Assembly (NCBI GenBank): GCA_964467915.1
Contig: CAYXSW010000006.1
Coordinates: 8,515-72,514 of the forward strand
Reading direction: 5' to 3'
Source of the DNA: MED-G16 sp964467915
Lineage (GTDB): Bacteria > Bacteroidota > Bacteroidia > Cytophagales > MED-G16
Length of the DNA stretch: 64,000 bases
Below, one piece after another: positions 35,079 to 43,569 of the stretch (its first letter is position 1; the number at the start of each line of letters is the position of its first letter). The position numbers and the translations under genes were made by a program. The notes beneath the pieces were generated by a model. The model had not been told where the DNA came from and searched no databases. It saw nothing but the letters and a program-made list of their open reading frames with translations.

Positions 35079-36377
35079 ATGAAAAATATTTTTATTTGTT
35101 TGTTTTTATTAACATTTTTTTCGTCGTATTCTCAAGTACCAGAACCTGTAAATAATCAAAGAGAATCAATTGTTCTAATTAATGGGACAATTCATGTTGG
35201 AAATGGAACTGTCATTGAAAATGGTGCTATAGCTTTTGAAAATGGAAAAATCACATATGTTGGTAGTAATTTTTCAAAATCACAATTTTCTTCATATAAA
35301 ATAATTGATGTCGATAATAAAGAAGTCTATCCAGGTTTAATTATTCCAAATTCTAGAGTTGGGTTGGAAGATATTTCTGCTGTGAGAGCTACTGTAGATC
35401 ATACAGAATTGGGAGATATAAATTCTAATATAAGATCTTTAATTGCTTATAATACGGATTCAGAAATGATTTCAACATTTAGATTTAATGGTGTTTTGCT
35501 TGCTCAAGTAACTCCATCTGGAGGCTTAATATCAGGAAATTCTTCTATAATGATGCTTGAAGGTTGGAATTGGGAAGATGCAGTATACAAGGCAGATGAG
35601 GGAATCCATATAAATTGGCCTAGAAAATTTTTTCCACCCAATCCATGGAGAGGCTCAACTGAATTTACTGAAAATCCTAATTATAAATCAGTAATAAATT
35701 TATTGGATAAGTTTCTAATTGATTCTAGAACATATTTTAACACAAATTCAGAAACAATAAACCTAAAATTGGAAGCAATGAAGAATGTATATAGAGGAAC
35801 TAAGAAAATATATCTTCATGTTGAAACTAGAGATCAAATTATTGAATCAGTTCAACTTCTTAAGAAAAGAGGAATAGATAATCTTGTTTTAGTTGGTGTT
35901 AGTGATGCTTATTATGCATTAGACTTTATTAAAGAAAACAATTTACCTGTTTTGTTAGATAATTTGCATAGAGTTCCATCTAGAAATCATGAAGATATAG
36001 ATTTACCATATAAATTACCATCTATTTTACATAGAGAAGGCATTTTAGTTGGATTAACAGCTGGTAGTGGCAGAAGAGTTAGTTTACATGGAAATAGAAA
36101 TCTTCCTTTTTTAGCAGGAACGGCTTCAGCATACGGTTTAGGAAAAGAGGATGCTTTAAAAATGATAACTTTAAATACTTCAAAAATTTTAGGAATTGAT
36201 AAAATTACAGGTTCCTTAGAGGAAGGTAAAGATGCTAATATAGTAGTATCATCTGGTGATATTTTAGATATGAAATCTAGTAAAGTAGAACTTGTGTTTA
36301 TTACTGGTAGAAAAATCAATCTTGATGGTAAGCAGCAAGTACTTTATGATAGGTTTAAAAGAAAATATTCTAAATAA
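35079..36377 (+). CDS. Secreted amidohydrolase-like protein lacking metal ligands
   Basis: The 432-residue protein has a signal peptide (ending SYSQ near residue 19) and an amidohydrolase-like fold: NGTIHVGNGTVIENG near 35 and a C-terminal GKEDALKMITLNTSKILG and GSLEEGKDANIVV segment. The usual PGxIDxHxH reads PGLIIPNSR (residues 85-93), so both histidines are gone, and the late Asp ligand position reads LTAGSGRR. It is therefore probably not a metal-dependent hydrolase. It lies one base after the tandem amidohydrolase and resembles that protein's N-terminal half, so a structural or partner role is likely. Confidence 0.85.
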   Translation: MKNIFICLFLLTFFSSYSQVPEPVNNQRESIVLINGTIHVGNGTVIENGAIAFENGKITYVGSNFSKSQFSSYKIIDVDNKEVYPGLIIPNSRVGLEDISAVRATVDHTELGDINSNIRSLIAYNTDSEMISTFRFNGVLLAQVTPSGGLISGNSSIMMLEGWNWEDAVYKADEGIHINWPRKFFPPNPWRGSTEFTENPNYKSVINLLDKFLIDSRTYFNTNSETINLKLEAMKNVYRGTKKIYLHVETRDQIIESVQLLKKRGIDNLVLVGVSDAYYALDFIKENNLPVLLDNLHRVPSRNHEDIDLPYKLPSILHREGILVGLTAGSGRRVSLHGNRNLPFLAGTASAYGLGKEDALKMITLNTSKILGIDKITGSLEEGKDANIVVSSGDILDMKSSKVELVFITGRKINLDGKQQVLYDRFKRKYSK

Positions 36378-36383
36378 TCCTAA

Positions 36384-36533
36384 TTACTCTTTTACAAAAA
36401 CTTTTGCTAAGTAATAGACCCCTAATAAGGATAAACCAGTAATTAATAAAATATCAGCACCTGTCCATGACATAAGCTTAAATAGTCCTGCAAAAATTGA
36501 TACTGAAAACCCTAAGTATTTTATTTTAATCAT
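36384..36533 (-). CDS. GldL-like two-helix membrane microprotein
   Basis: A 49-codon gene on the minus strand encodes two hydrophobic segments (about residues 6-20 and 26-43) around the turn LFKLMSWTGAD. This resembles the N-terminal membrane hairpin of GldL/PorL, the type IX secretion motor protein, which has a similar LFK-x3-H-x-x-G-x3-LxxxGL pattern. The lysine of that pattern is kept (residue 19), but the later glutamate of GldL is absent, as is the whole cytoplasmic domain. It follows queF by 13 bases and is the last gene of a long leftward run. I have not been able to confirm the relation by a search. Confidence 0.55.
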   Translation of the reverse strand: MIKIKYLGFSVSIFAGLFKLMSWTGADILLITGLSLLGVYYLAKVFVKE

Positions 36534-36546
36534 AATACTAAATTAG

Positions 36547-36969
36547 CTATAATTTTCCTTCAGTGCAAGTTGTATAAAGACCTCCTCTAACATTATACTT
36601 ACTTGTAATTTTAATTTTATTTGTTTTAAGAACTTCTTTTAAATCATTATAAATTCTTTTTGTTACTTCTTCTTGATATATACCTACATTTTTGAAGCTA
36701 ATTAAATAATATTTCAAAGATTTTAGTTCTAGGGCTACCTCTCCTTCAGGAAAATACTCAATTTTTATCTTAGCAACGTCGGGAATACCACTAAATGGAC
36801 ATACTGCAATAAATTCCTTTGTGTAAATCTTAATATATTGGCTTTTGCTATTGAATTTAAAAACTTTTAATTCATCTTTTTCTATAGATTCAACTGAGTC
36901 AAATTCAATTTTTTTTCCTTCAGCAGTCTGTCCAATATATGGGTCTACTATATTTGATTTTAAATCCAT
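36547..36969 (-). CDS. queF: NADPH-dependent 7-cyano-7-deazaguanine reductase
   Basis: QueF reduces preQ0 to preQ1 for queuosine. The 140-residue protein is the single-domain type. It keeps the nucleophile cysteine and acid in VCPFSGIPD and the NADPH motif ELKSLKYY. Where the classical enzyme has Phe-His-Glu (His96-Glu97 in Bacillus subtilis), this one appears to read IYQEE, so the histidine is replaced by glutamine. The start overlaps queC by ten bases and the genes are probably coupled. Annotation rests on the NADPH motif, which separates it from QueF-like amidinotransferases. Confidence 0.88.
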   Translation of the reverse strand: MDLKSNIVDPYIGQTAEGKKIEFDSVESIEKDELKVFKFNSKSQYIKIYTKEFIAVCPFSGIPDVAKIKIEYFPEGEVALELKSLKYYLISFKNVGIYQEEVTKRIYNDLKEVLKTNKIKITSKYNVRGGLYTTCTEGKL

Positions 36970-37625
36970 TTATTTTTTTTTGCTTTAAGATAACCTTTAT
37001 GTCTTAAAATACTAGCAGGATTATCTAGATTTCCAAGTCCCCAATCATTTACATTTTGAGATCCATTGTAATCTGTCATCGTAGATTTGATAATAGTCTC
37101 CAAACATCCAAGTTCATTTGCTAACTTCCAAGTTTGGGCTTTATCAAGTTTCATTAAGGGTGTATGTATTTCTATAGATTTTTCTGTAGCTAGGTGAATT
37201 GATTTTTTCATTGACTTAATAAAATCTTCTCTACAGTCAGGATATCCGCTAAAATCTGTTTCGCAAACACCAATAACTATATTTTCTATTCCTTTATTAT
37301 ATGCAATTGAGGAGGCTATAGACAGAAAAAGAAGATTTCTTCCTGGCACAAATGAATTAGGTAAATCTGGATTAGAAGGGTGATTTTTATTTAAGTCATC
37401 TTGAGAATTAATAAGAGCTGAATTAGATAGAATTTCTTTTAGAGAAATAACATCAAAAGAAATTTTTTCTTTATCACATACTTTTTTTCCAAAATCAAGC
37501 TCAATTAAATGTCTTTGACCATAATTAAAACCAATAGCTTCAATTGAATCAAATTTTTGTTTTGCCCAGTATAAACATGTTGTTGAGTCTTGACCTCCCG
37601 ATAATAATATTAGAGCTTTATTCAT
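36960..37625 (-). CDS. queC: 7-cyano-7-deazaguanine synthase, without zinc-ligand cysteines
   Basis: QueC converts 7-carboxy-7-deazaguanine to preQ0 with ATP and ammonia. The 221-residue protein has the PP-loop SGGQDS (residues 9-14), NYGQRH near 35, FVPGRNLLFL near 92 and GVCETDFSGYPDCREDF near 120. The C-terminal zinc site normally reads like TCYNG...GCGxCxxC; here the segment reads TDYNG...GLGNLDNPAS, so all four ligand cysteines are replaced. The rest of the protein looks intact and the gene is in frame, so this is a variant and not a broken gene. It overlaps both neighbours. Confidence 0.92.
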   Translation of the reverse strand: MNKALILLSGGQDSTTCLYWAKQKFDSIEAIGFNYGQRHLIELDFGKKVCDKEKISFDVISLKEILSNSALINSQDDLNKNHPSNPDLPNSFVPGRNLLFLSIASSIAYNKGIENIVIGVCETDFSGYPDCREDFIKSMKKSIHLATEKSIEIHTPLMKLDKAQTWKLANELGCLETIIKSTMTDYNGSQNVNDWGLGNLDNPASILRHKGYLKAKKNKWI

Positions 37626-38581
37626 TTTTTCTCAATAACCTCTAAAGCTGCTTCTTTTATTGATTTAGGATTTAGATTATATTTTTCTAATAAATCTAAA
37701 GGCTTTCCACTCTCACCAAATGAATCATTAACTCCAATAATTTTTAAGGGAATTGGAAATTTTTCTGATATTATTCGTGATATACTTTCTCCGAGACCAC
37801 CCATTACATTATGCTCCTCACAAGTAACAGCACATTTAGTTTTTTTAATACTTTCTATGATAATTGTTTCGTCAAGGGGTTTTATTGTATGAATGTTAAT
37901 TATCTCACAACTAATTCCTAAAGAAAATAAAATCTTTTCAGCTTCAAGTGCTTGCCACAGCATATGTCCCGTCGCAAAAATTGAGACATCATTACCTTCT
38001 ATGAACTTTATACCTTTACCAATTTCAAATTTAAATTTTTCGGAAGTGAATATAGGCCATTTAGGTCTACCAAATCTTAAATAGGCTGGTCCAATATGAT
38101 CTCCTAAAGCAATAGTAGCTAATTTTGTTTGGTTATAGTCACATGGATTGATTACTGTCATGCCTGGTAACATTTTCATCATGCCGATGTCTTCTAGAAT
38201 TTGATGCGTCGCTCCATCTTCTCCTAGTGTTAAACCTGCGTGAGACGCACAAATCTTTACATTTTTATGAGAGTAAGCTATAGATTGTCTTATCTGATCA
38301 TAAACCCTTCCTGTTGAAAAATTAGCAAAAGTTCCAGTGAATGGAATTTTTCCTCCTATTGTCAGACCAGCAGCAATACCCATCATATTAGCTTCAGCAA
38401 TCCCAACTTGAAAAAATCTATCTGGAAAATTATTTTTAAAGTCATTCATTTTTAGTGACCCAGTAAGGTCAGCACAAAGAGCTATTACATTCTCATTACT
38501 TTTTCCAAGTTCTGATAGACCATCTCCAAATCCAGATCTAGTATCTTTTTTTTCTTTATATGTATATTCTTTTCTTTCCAT
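37622..38581 (-). CDS. Transketolase, C-terminal subunit
   Basis: The 319-residue protein carries the pyrimidine-binding and C-terminal domains of a split transketolase. Landmarks are ALCADLTGSLKMNDF near residue 35, FQVGIAEANMMGIAAGL near 57, the SHAGLTLGEDGATHQ motif near 112 and the C-terminal TCEEHNVMGGLGESI near 255. It pairs with the N-terminal subunit encoded just before it, sharing a single-base stop/start overlap, so the two are made together. The split form is common in several bacterial groups, including Bacteroidota. It is followed, with a four-base overlap, by queC. Confidence 0.94.
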   Translation of the reverse strand: MERKEYTYKEKKDTRSGFGDGLSELGKSNENVIALCADLTGSLKMNDFKNNFPDRFFQVGIAEANMMGIAAGLTIGGKIPFTGTFANFSTGRVYDQIRQSIAYSHKNVKICASHAGLTLGEDGATHQILEDIGMMKMLPGMTVINPCDYNQTKLATIALGDHIGPAYLRFGRPKWPIFTSEKFKFEIGKGIKFIEGNDVSIFATGHMLWQALEAEKILFSLGISCEIINIHTIKPLDETIIIESIKKTKCAVTCEEHNVMGGLGESISRIISEKFPIPLKIIGVNDSFGESGKPLDLLEKYNLNPKSIKEAALEVIEKK

Positions 38582-39426
38582 CAGTAATCTCCAATTGTTT
38601 CTTTATTTTGATTTAATGCATCATTTAATTGATCATCATTTGGTGGGATCCCATGCCATTTATGAGAATTTTCCATAAAATCAACACCTTTTCCCATAAC
38701 TGTTTTCATAATGTTAATTACTGGAAAATCATTAAATAATTCATTTTTTGCTTTTTCTAGGGTGCAGGATAGACTTTCAAAATCATTGCCATCACTTTCA
38801 AAAACTTTCCAACCAAAAGACTCTAATTTGTCTTTAATATTAAGAAGAGAATTAATTTCATTAACTGGTCCATCAATTTGTTGACCATTTAAATCAATTG
38901 TAGCAATTATATTATCAACTTTATTATGAGCAGCATACATTAGGGCTTCCCAAATTTGGCCTTCTTGTAATTCTCCGTCACCCATTAGAACATAAACAAT
39001 GTTATTTTCTTTATTAATTTTTTTGGATAATGCAGAACCTATCGCAACAGAAAGACCTTGCCCCAGTGATCCTGATGCTACCCTTATTCCAGGTAACCCT
39101 TCGTGAGTTGCAGGGTGACCTTGTAGTCTTGAGTTTAATTTTCTAAAGGTGTTAAGTTCACTTTTATCAAAATAACCAGCTCTTGAGAGGACACTATAAA
39201 AAACAGGAGAAATATGACCATTAGATAGAAAAAACAAATCTTCGTTGAACCCATTCATATCAAAAGACTCATTTCTTTTCATTAAATTAAAAAATAAATA
39301 AACAAGAAAGTCAGTACAGCCTAGAGATCCACCTGGGTGTCCAGATTGTACTTGATGTACCATTCTTACTATGTCTCTTCTTACTTGTGAAGAGATATTT
39401 TTTAATTCTTCTATATTTTTACTCAC
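38581..39426 (-). CDS. Transketolase, N-terminal subunit
   Basis: The 281-residue protein is the thiamine-diphosphate-binding half of the split transketolase of the pentose phosphate pathway. It has VQSGHPGGSLGCTD near residue 26, LSNGHISPVFYS near 68, the GHPATHEGLPGI loop near 98 and the TPP motif GDGELQEGQIWEAL near 152 with DLNGQQIDG at its end. It overlaps the following C-terminal subunit by one base and the peroxiredoxin gene by eight bases. Confidence 0.95.
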   Translation of the reverse strand: MSKNIEELKNISSQVRRDIVRMVHQVQSGHPGGSLGCTDFLVYLFFNLMKRNESFDMNGFNEDLFFLSNGHISPVFYSVLSRAGYFDKSELNTFRKLNSRLQGHPATHEGLPGIRVASGSLGQGLSVAIGSALSKKINKENNIVYVLMGDGELQEGQIWEALMYAAHNKVDNIIATIDLNGQQIDGPVNEINSLLNIKDKLESFGWKVFESDGNDFESLSCTLEKAKNELFNDFPVINIMKTVMGKGVDFMENSHKWHGIPPNDDQLNDALNQNKETIGDY

Positions 39427-39868
39427 CTAGAATTTGATTAGAGTGTTCTTTAGTTTTGACTTTCGTAATAATATCTGTGATAATTCCATCCTCATCAATA
39501 ATAAATGTATTTCTAGCAGTACCCATATATTTTCTTCCATACATATTTTTCTCAACCCATGTACCATATAATTTATGTACAGATTTGTCTTCATCCGAAA
39601 TTAAATCAAAATTTAAATCAAATTTTTCTATAAACTTTTGATGTGATTTCTCAGAGTCAGAACTGATCCCAAGAACAATATAATTTTCTTTATTTAAAAG
39701 GTTTTTATTATCTCTTAAATCACATGCTTGTGAAGTGCATCCAGGTGTATTATCTCTAGGATAGAAATATAATATCACTTTTTTTCCTTTATAACTTTTT
39801 AATTCAATTTCTTCACCACTTTGATTTTTTGACTTAAAGTTTGGTGCTTTATCTCCAATTTTTAACAT
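39419..39868 (-). CDS. bcp: Thioredoxin-dependent peroxiredoxin, BCP/PrxQ type
   Basis: The 149-residue peroxiredoxin reduces peroxides in the cytoplasm with electrons from thioredoxin. The peroxidatic cysteine is C44 in DNTPGCTSQACDLRD and the resolving cysteine is C49, five residues later, which is the PrxQ/BCP arrangement. YFYPRDNTPGC and the later GTARNTFIIDEDG are typical. It follows the M23 peptidase gene after one base and overlaps the transketolase gene by eight. Confidence 0.95.
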   Translation of the reverse strand: MLKIGDKAPNFKSKNQSGEEIELKSYKGKKVILYFYPRDNTPGCTSQACDLRDNKNLLNKENYIVLGISSDSEKSHQKFIEKFDLNFDLISDEDKSVHKLYGTWVEKNMYGRKYMGTARNTFIIDEDGIITDIITKVKTKEHSNQILGE

Positions 39869-39869
39869 A

Positions 39870-41699
39870 TCATAAATTTAATATTATACTTTTTTTGTTT
39901 TTGGCATTATCAAATACTTCCAAAACAAATTTACCTCTAAATGCTTTATTCACATCTAATTTCTTAGATATAATTGTTTTATTTTTATTGTCATACTCGA
40001 ATAAAATCCAATTCCCATTTATTGTCCCATTATATGAATTTATACCAGATAATTCATCTTCTATCTTAAATTTAATTATTCTACTATTTGCATTAATAAT
40101 GTTGACTTTAGGTGGCTCATTATCTTCTAGAATAGAATAATTTGAAATTTTTCTTGTGTTAAATTTTATTTGATTATTGTCCCATGTCCCTCCAATAAAT
40201 GATGCTCTATTTTTTATATCATATACAAAAGACTTTTCTAATACATATTTTTTATCTGGTTTTAGAGTTATTTCAATACCTTTTTTAAAAGGAAGAGAGT
40301 TTTTAAACATAAATTTTTCTATTGTATCTGTCTTTTTTTCAAATTCTAGATATAGAGTATCAAAAACTCTTTTTTTATTTATATTAATTTTAAGATTCTT
40401 AGTTTCTACTTTATCAAAATTGTTGTCAGATATGAAATCTAAAAAATTAAAATTTAATTCTTTGTCATTTAGGATAGCTTTGATAGGTTTGTTTTTTCTT
40501 AAGTCAATCAAATAATAATTATAGTTACCCTCATTAAAGGAATAATTAAGGTTATCAATTGAATTTCCGTAAATTATATCAATATTATTTCTAATAGTAT
40601 TATCAGTTCTTATGATAAGAGTATTATCTATAACACAATAATTCTCATTAAATGATTGATCTATAATCCCTTTACTAACTTTCTTTCCAAGTTTATTAAC
40701 TTCAATTATTGCAGATGATTTATTTTTAAAAGAATCATAAACATTTATTCTTATAACGTATTCTTTTTTTGGGTCAATTGAAATTATTCCATTTCTTAAG
40801 GGATCATGAAAACTTAAATTATTTCCATCATCTTGATATAATTTAACATACTGTTTTCTTTGTTGTTTGTAGATAATTGGCTCTATAAACCAGCTAACAT
40901 TATTTGTCTCTGAATATTTTAACAAATTAATGTTGTTAGATATAATTAATGAATCATCTACATATAATTCAAATTTATTAATTCCTACTTTATTCAAAAA
41001 CCCATCAAGTCTGTCAAATGCAAGTGTTGATATTCCTATCTTGCCTTCAAGTTTTAGTTGTATAGGGTCATCATTTTTAATTGGAAACTTTATTATTCCA
41101 AATTTATTATTTACTCTTGAATTAATAGTTAGTGTTTTGAATGATATATAGTCTATACTAGGTTTTCTTTTATCAATTATCTCTTCAAATTCAAATCCTA
41201 ATGGATTAAGAGCATTATCTAAACTATCTCTAATTTCAAAATGCAAATGGGGTCCCCCTGAAGAACCGGAATTTCCAGAAAAACCTAAAAGTTCTCCTTT
41301 CTTATAGTGAAATTTTTTTCCTGGATATAAGTTTACAATAAACTTTTTATTTCTATACTGATAATTTAAAACATACCTTTCTAAGGTATTATTAAATTTA
41401 TTAAGGTGTGCATAAACTGATTTGTTTCCATCTTCATGTTTAAGATATACTACTTTTCCATATCCTGTTCCTGAGACTCGAATTCTTTCAATATAACCAT
41501 TAGATGTAGCATAAACTGGAACTCCTATTTTACCGTTTGTTTTTATATCTATACCCATATGAAAATGATCACCTCTTAATTCACCTAGGTTTCCAGATAA
41601 ATAGTTTTGAATACCAGCTTTTACAGGAAAAAAATAATCTTGAGACTTTAGATTAAATGATAAATAACTAAGAAATATTAATACTAAGAATTTTTTCAT
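39870..41699 (-). CDS. Secreted M23 family metallopeptidase with long C-terminal region
   Basis: The protein (609 residues from the ATG at 41699) has a signal peptide ending near residue 19 (LKSQ). The zinc peptidase domain is close to the N-terminus: HxxxD as H47 to D51 in HFHMGID, then AHL with H98 and the HxH H151/H153 in HLHFEIRD. M23 enzymes cut peptidoglycan cross-links, and all four catalytic positions are kept. The remaining 450 residues are beta-rich and resemble no named domain to me; they may bind the wall or partners. A longer start at 41714 would add five residues before the signal peptide. The gene overlaps the preceding one by 32 bases. Confidence 0.9.
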   Translation of the reverse strand: MKKFLVLIFLSYLSFNLKSQDYFFPVKAGIQNYLSGNLGELRGDHFHMGIDIKTNGKIGVPVYATSNGYIERIRVSGTGYGKVVYLKHEDGNKSVYAHLNKFNNTLERYVLNYQYRNKKFIVNLYPGKKFHYKKGELLGFSGNSGSSGGPHLHFEIRDSLDNALNPLGFEFEEIIDKRKPSIDYISFKTLTINSRVNNKFGIIKFPIKNDDPIQLKLEGKIGISTLAFDRLDGFLNKVGINKFELYVDDSLIISNNINLLKYSETNNVSWFIEPIIYKQQRKQYVKLYQDDGNNLSFHDPLRNGIISIDPKKEYVIRINVYDSFKNKSSAIIEVNKLGKKVSKGIIDQSFNENYCVIDNTLIIRTDNTIRNNIDIIYGNSIDNLNYSFNEGNYNYYLIDLRKNKPIKAILNDKELNFNFLDFISDNNFDKVETKNLKININKKRVFDTLYLEFEKKTDTIEKFMFKNSLPFKKGIEITLKPDKKYVLEKSFVYDIKNRASFIGGTWDNNQIKFNTRKISNYSILEDNEPPKVNIINANSRIIKFKIEDELSGINSYNGTINGNWILFEYDNKNKTIISKKLDVNKAFRGKFVLEVFDNAKNKKSIILNL

Positions 41700-42276
41700 T
41701 TTCAAGATAACCATCTAATTTATCACCAATTTTTACCTTACCAACTCCTTTAGGGGTTCCAGAAAAAATCAAATCACCTTTTTCCAGTGTTATGAAATTT
41801 GAAATATAATTTATAAGAAAGTCAATCTTATATATCATTAAATTTGAGTTTCCTTCCTGAACCAAAATATTATTTTTTTTTAATATAAAGTTAATACCAT
41901 TAAAGTCCTTAATTTTCTTTGCATTTACTAATTTTGATACTGCTGCAGAACCATCAAAACTCTTTGAAAAACCCCATGGGAGTCCATTTTTTTTGTTGTA
42001 AGACTGAATATCTCTAGCAGTAAAATCTATTCCTACACCCACTTTTGAGATATAATTAAAGGCATCTATTTTATCTATATTCTTTCCTTTATTTGAAATT
42101 TCATAAACCAGTTCAATTTCATGATGAATTTCTGAAGAAAAGCTTGGGTGTAAAAAGTTTTTACTTTTTAATAATGAACTTTCTGGTTTAAAAAAAATTA
42201 CAGGATCAACAGGAAATTCATTATTTAATTCTTTAATATGTTCAACATAGTTTCTTCCAACACAAATTATTTTCAT
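41668..42276 (-). CDS. Fumarylacetoacetate hydrolase family protein
   Basis: The 202-residue protein is a small FAA hydrolase-fold enzyme. It has the opening KIICVGRNYVEHIKEL, VIFFKPESSLL near residue 26, the metal ligand region HHEIELVYEI near 50, GIDFTARDIQSYNKK near 78 and the closing GDLIFSGTPKGVG near 170. The family acts on acylpyruvates and related 2-oxo acids, and some members are oxaloacetate tautomerases or decarboxylases; the substrate here cannot be told. Its 3' end overlaps the M23 peptidase start by 32 bases. Confidence 0.9.
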   Translation of the reverse strand: MKIICVGRNYVEHIKELNNEFPVDPVIFFKPESSLLKSKNFLHPSFSSEIHHEIELVYEISNKGKNIDKIDAFNYISKVGVGIDFTARDIQSYNKKNGLPWGFSKSFDGSAAVSKLVNAKKIKDFNGINFILKKNNILVQEGNSNLMIYKIDFLINYISNFITLEKGDLIFSGTPKGVGKVKIGDKLDGYLENEKILSINIS

Positions 42277-42288
42277 TATATCAAATTA

Positions 42289-43566
42289 TTAAATTATTCC
42301 AATTGCAGTAAAGTCTTTATCAATTGTCTTTAATTTGGTTTTAAAAATTTTACCTATATAATTTTCTTTATATTTCACTTTTGTCTTTATATAATTATCA
42401 GTGTATCCAAATATATAACCTTCTTTTACTTTATTTTCGAAAAGTACGTCTTTTGACAAATTTAAGTTTGAATCATAAAATTTCCTCTTTTTCTTTTCTG
42501 AGAGTTCTCGTAATATTTTTGATCTTTCGTTTCTTTTGTTTTGTGGAACTATATCTCTTATTTCTATTGCTCTAGTGTTATTTCTTTCTGAATATGGAAA
42601 TACATGCAAATAAGATATATCTAGACTTTTAATAAATTTTAAAGTTTTATCAAACTCATTGTCATTTTCATCAGGAAAACCAACAATTACATCTGCTCCT
42701 ATGCATGCATCAGGCATAAGTTTTTTTATTTTGTTTATTTTATCATTATATAATTCAATATTATATCTTCTGGACATCTTTTTTAAAATGTTATTTGACC
42801 CTGATTGTAAAGGGATATGAAAATGGTTTACAAACTTTTTTGAATTAGCTACAAGTTCAATTATATCATCATTAAGTAAATTAGGTTCGATTGAAGATAT
42901 TCTAAACCTCACATCATTTGTTTTATTTTCTATAAACTTAAGTAGTGAGAAAAAATTATTTTTTCTTTTTCCATCCACTATTCCATAGTCTCCTAAATTT
43001 ATTCCACTGAGAATAATTTCTTTTGATCCTTTATCTATCAAATCATTTATTTTAGATAAAACATTTTTAGGTTCAGCAGATCTGCTTTTCCCTCTGGCCA
43101 ATGGAATTGTACAGAAAGAACATCCATAATTACAGCCATCTTGAATTTTTAAAAAAGATCTTGTCCTATCATCAATTGAAAATGTAGAATTAAATTCTTT
43201 CGATTGACTGATATCTGAATGAATTATAGATTTGTTGTTTATATAACTATCAAAATTAAATTTTTCTTTAGTTCCAATTACTTTATCTACACCGGCAATA
43301 TTTTTAATTGAATCAGGTTTTAATTGAGCAAAACATCCTACAATTGTTACTATTGAGTTTGGTGAATGTTTCTTGATTTTTTTTATAAGGTCCTTACATT
43401 TTTTATCAGCGTTTTCTGTTACAGAACATGTATTAATTACAATACTATCAGGGTTATTATAAATAGATTTATTTTTATATCCATTTTCTTTAAATATTCT
43501 AGAAATTGATGATGTTTCTGAATAGTTTAATTTGCAACCAAATGTATAGAATCCTACTGTTTTCAT
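42289..43566 (-). CDS. mtaB: tRNA t6A37 methylthiotransferase
   Basis: MtaB adds a methylthio group to t6A37, giving ms2t6A. The 425-residue radical SAM protein has the N-terminal UPF0004 domain with cluster cysteines C11, C47 and C78, the radical SAM cluster C145-C149-C152 in GCNYGCSFC, and a C-terminal TRAM domain from about 365. The opening VGFYTFGCKLNYSET and the FHIPLQSGSNNILKKMSRRY segment fit MtaB more than MiaB or RimO. It completes the t6A route begun by Sua5 and TsaE in this window and is encoded directly after the Omp85-like gene. Confidence 0.93.
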   Translation of the reverse strand: MKTVGFYTFGCKLNYSETSSISRIFKENGYKNKSIYNNPDSIVINTCSVTENADKKCKDLIKKIKKHSPNSIVTIVGCFAQLKPDSIKNIAGVDKVIGTKEKFNFDSYINNKSIIHSDISQSKEFNSTFSIDDRTRSFLKIQDGCNYGCSFCTIPLARGKSRSAEPKNVLSKINDLIDKGSKEIILSGINLGDYGIVDGKRKNNFFSLLKFIENKTNDVRFRISSIEPNLLNDDIIELVANSKKFVNHFHIPLQSGSNNILKKMSRRYNIELYNDKINKIKKLMPDACIGADVIVGFPDENDNEFDKTLKFIKSLDISYLHVFPYSERNNTRAIEIRDIVPQNKRNERSKILRELSEKKKRKFYDSNLNLSKDVLFENKVKEGYIFGYTDNYIKTKVKYKENYIGKIFKTKLKTIDKDFTAIGII

Positions 43567-43569
43567 TAT

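Noticed and set aside
36378..36960. PreQ1 riboswitch for the queuosine genes.
   Set aside because: queC and queF overlap each other and their upstream neighbours, so there is no leader that could fold into a riboswitch.
36960..37625. QueC as a member of an anti-phage system, as in some defence loci with QueC-like proteins.
   Set aside because: It sits with queF in a housekeeping run, keeps the typical QueC motifs, and has no defence genes around it.
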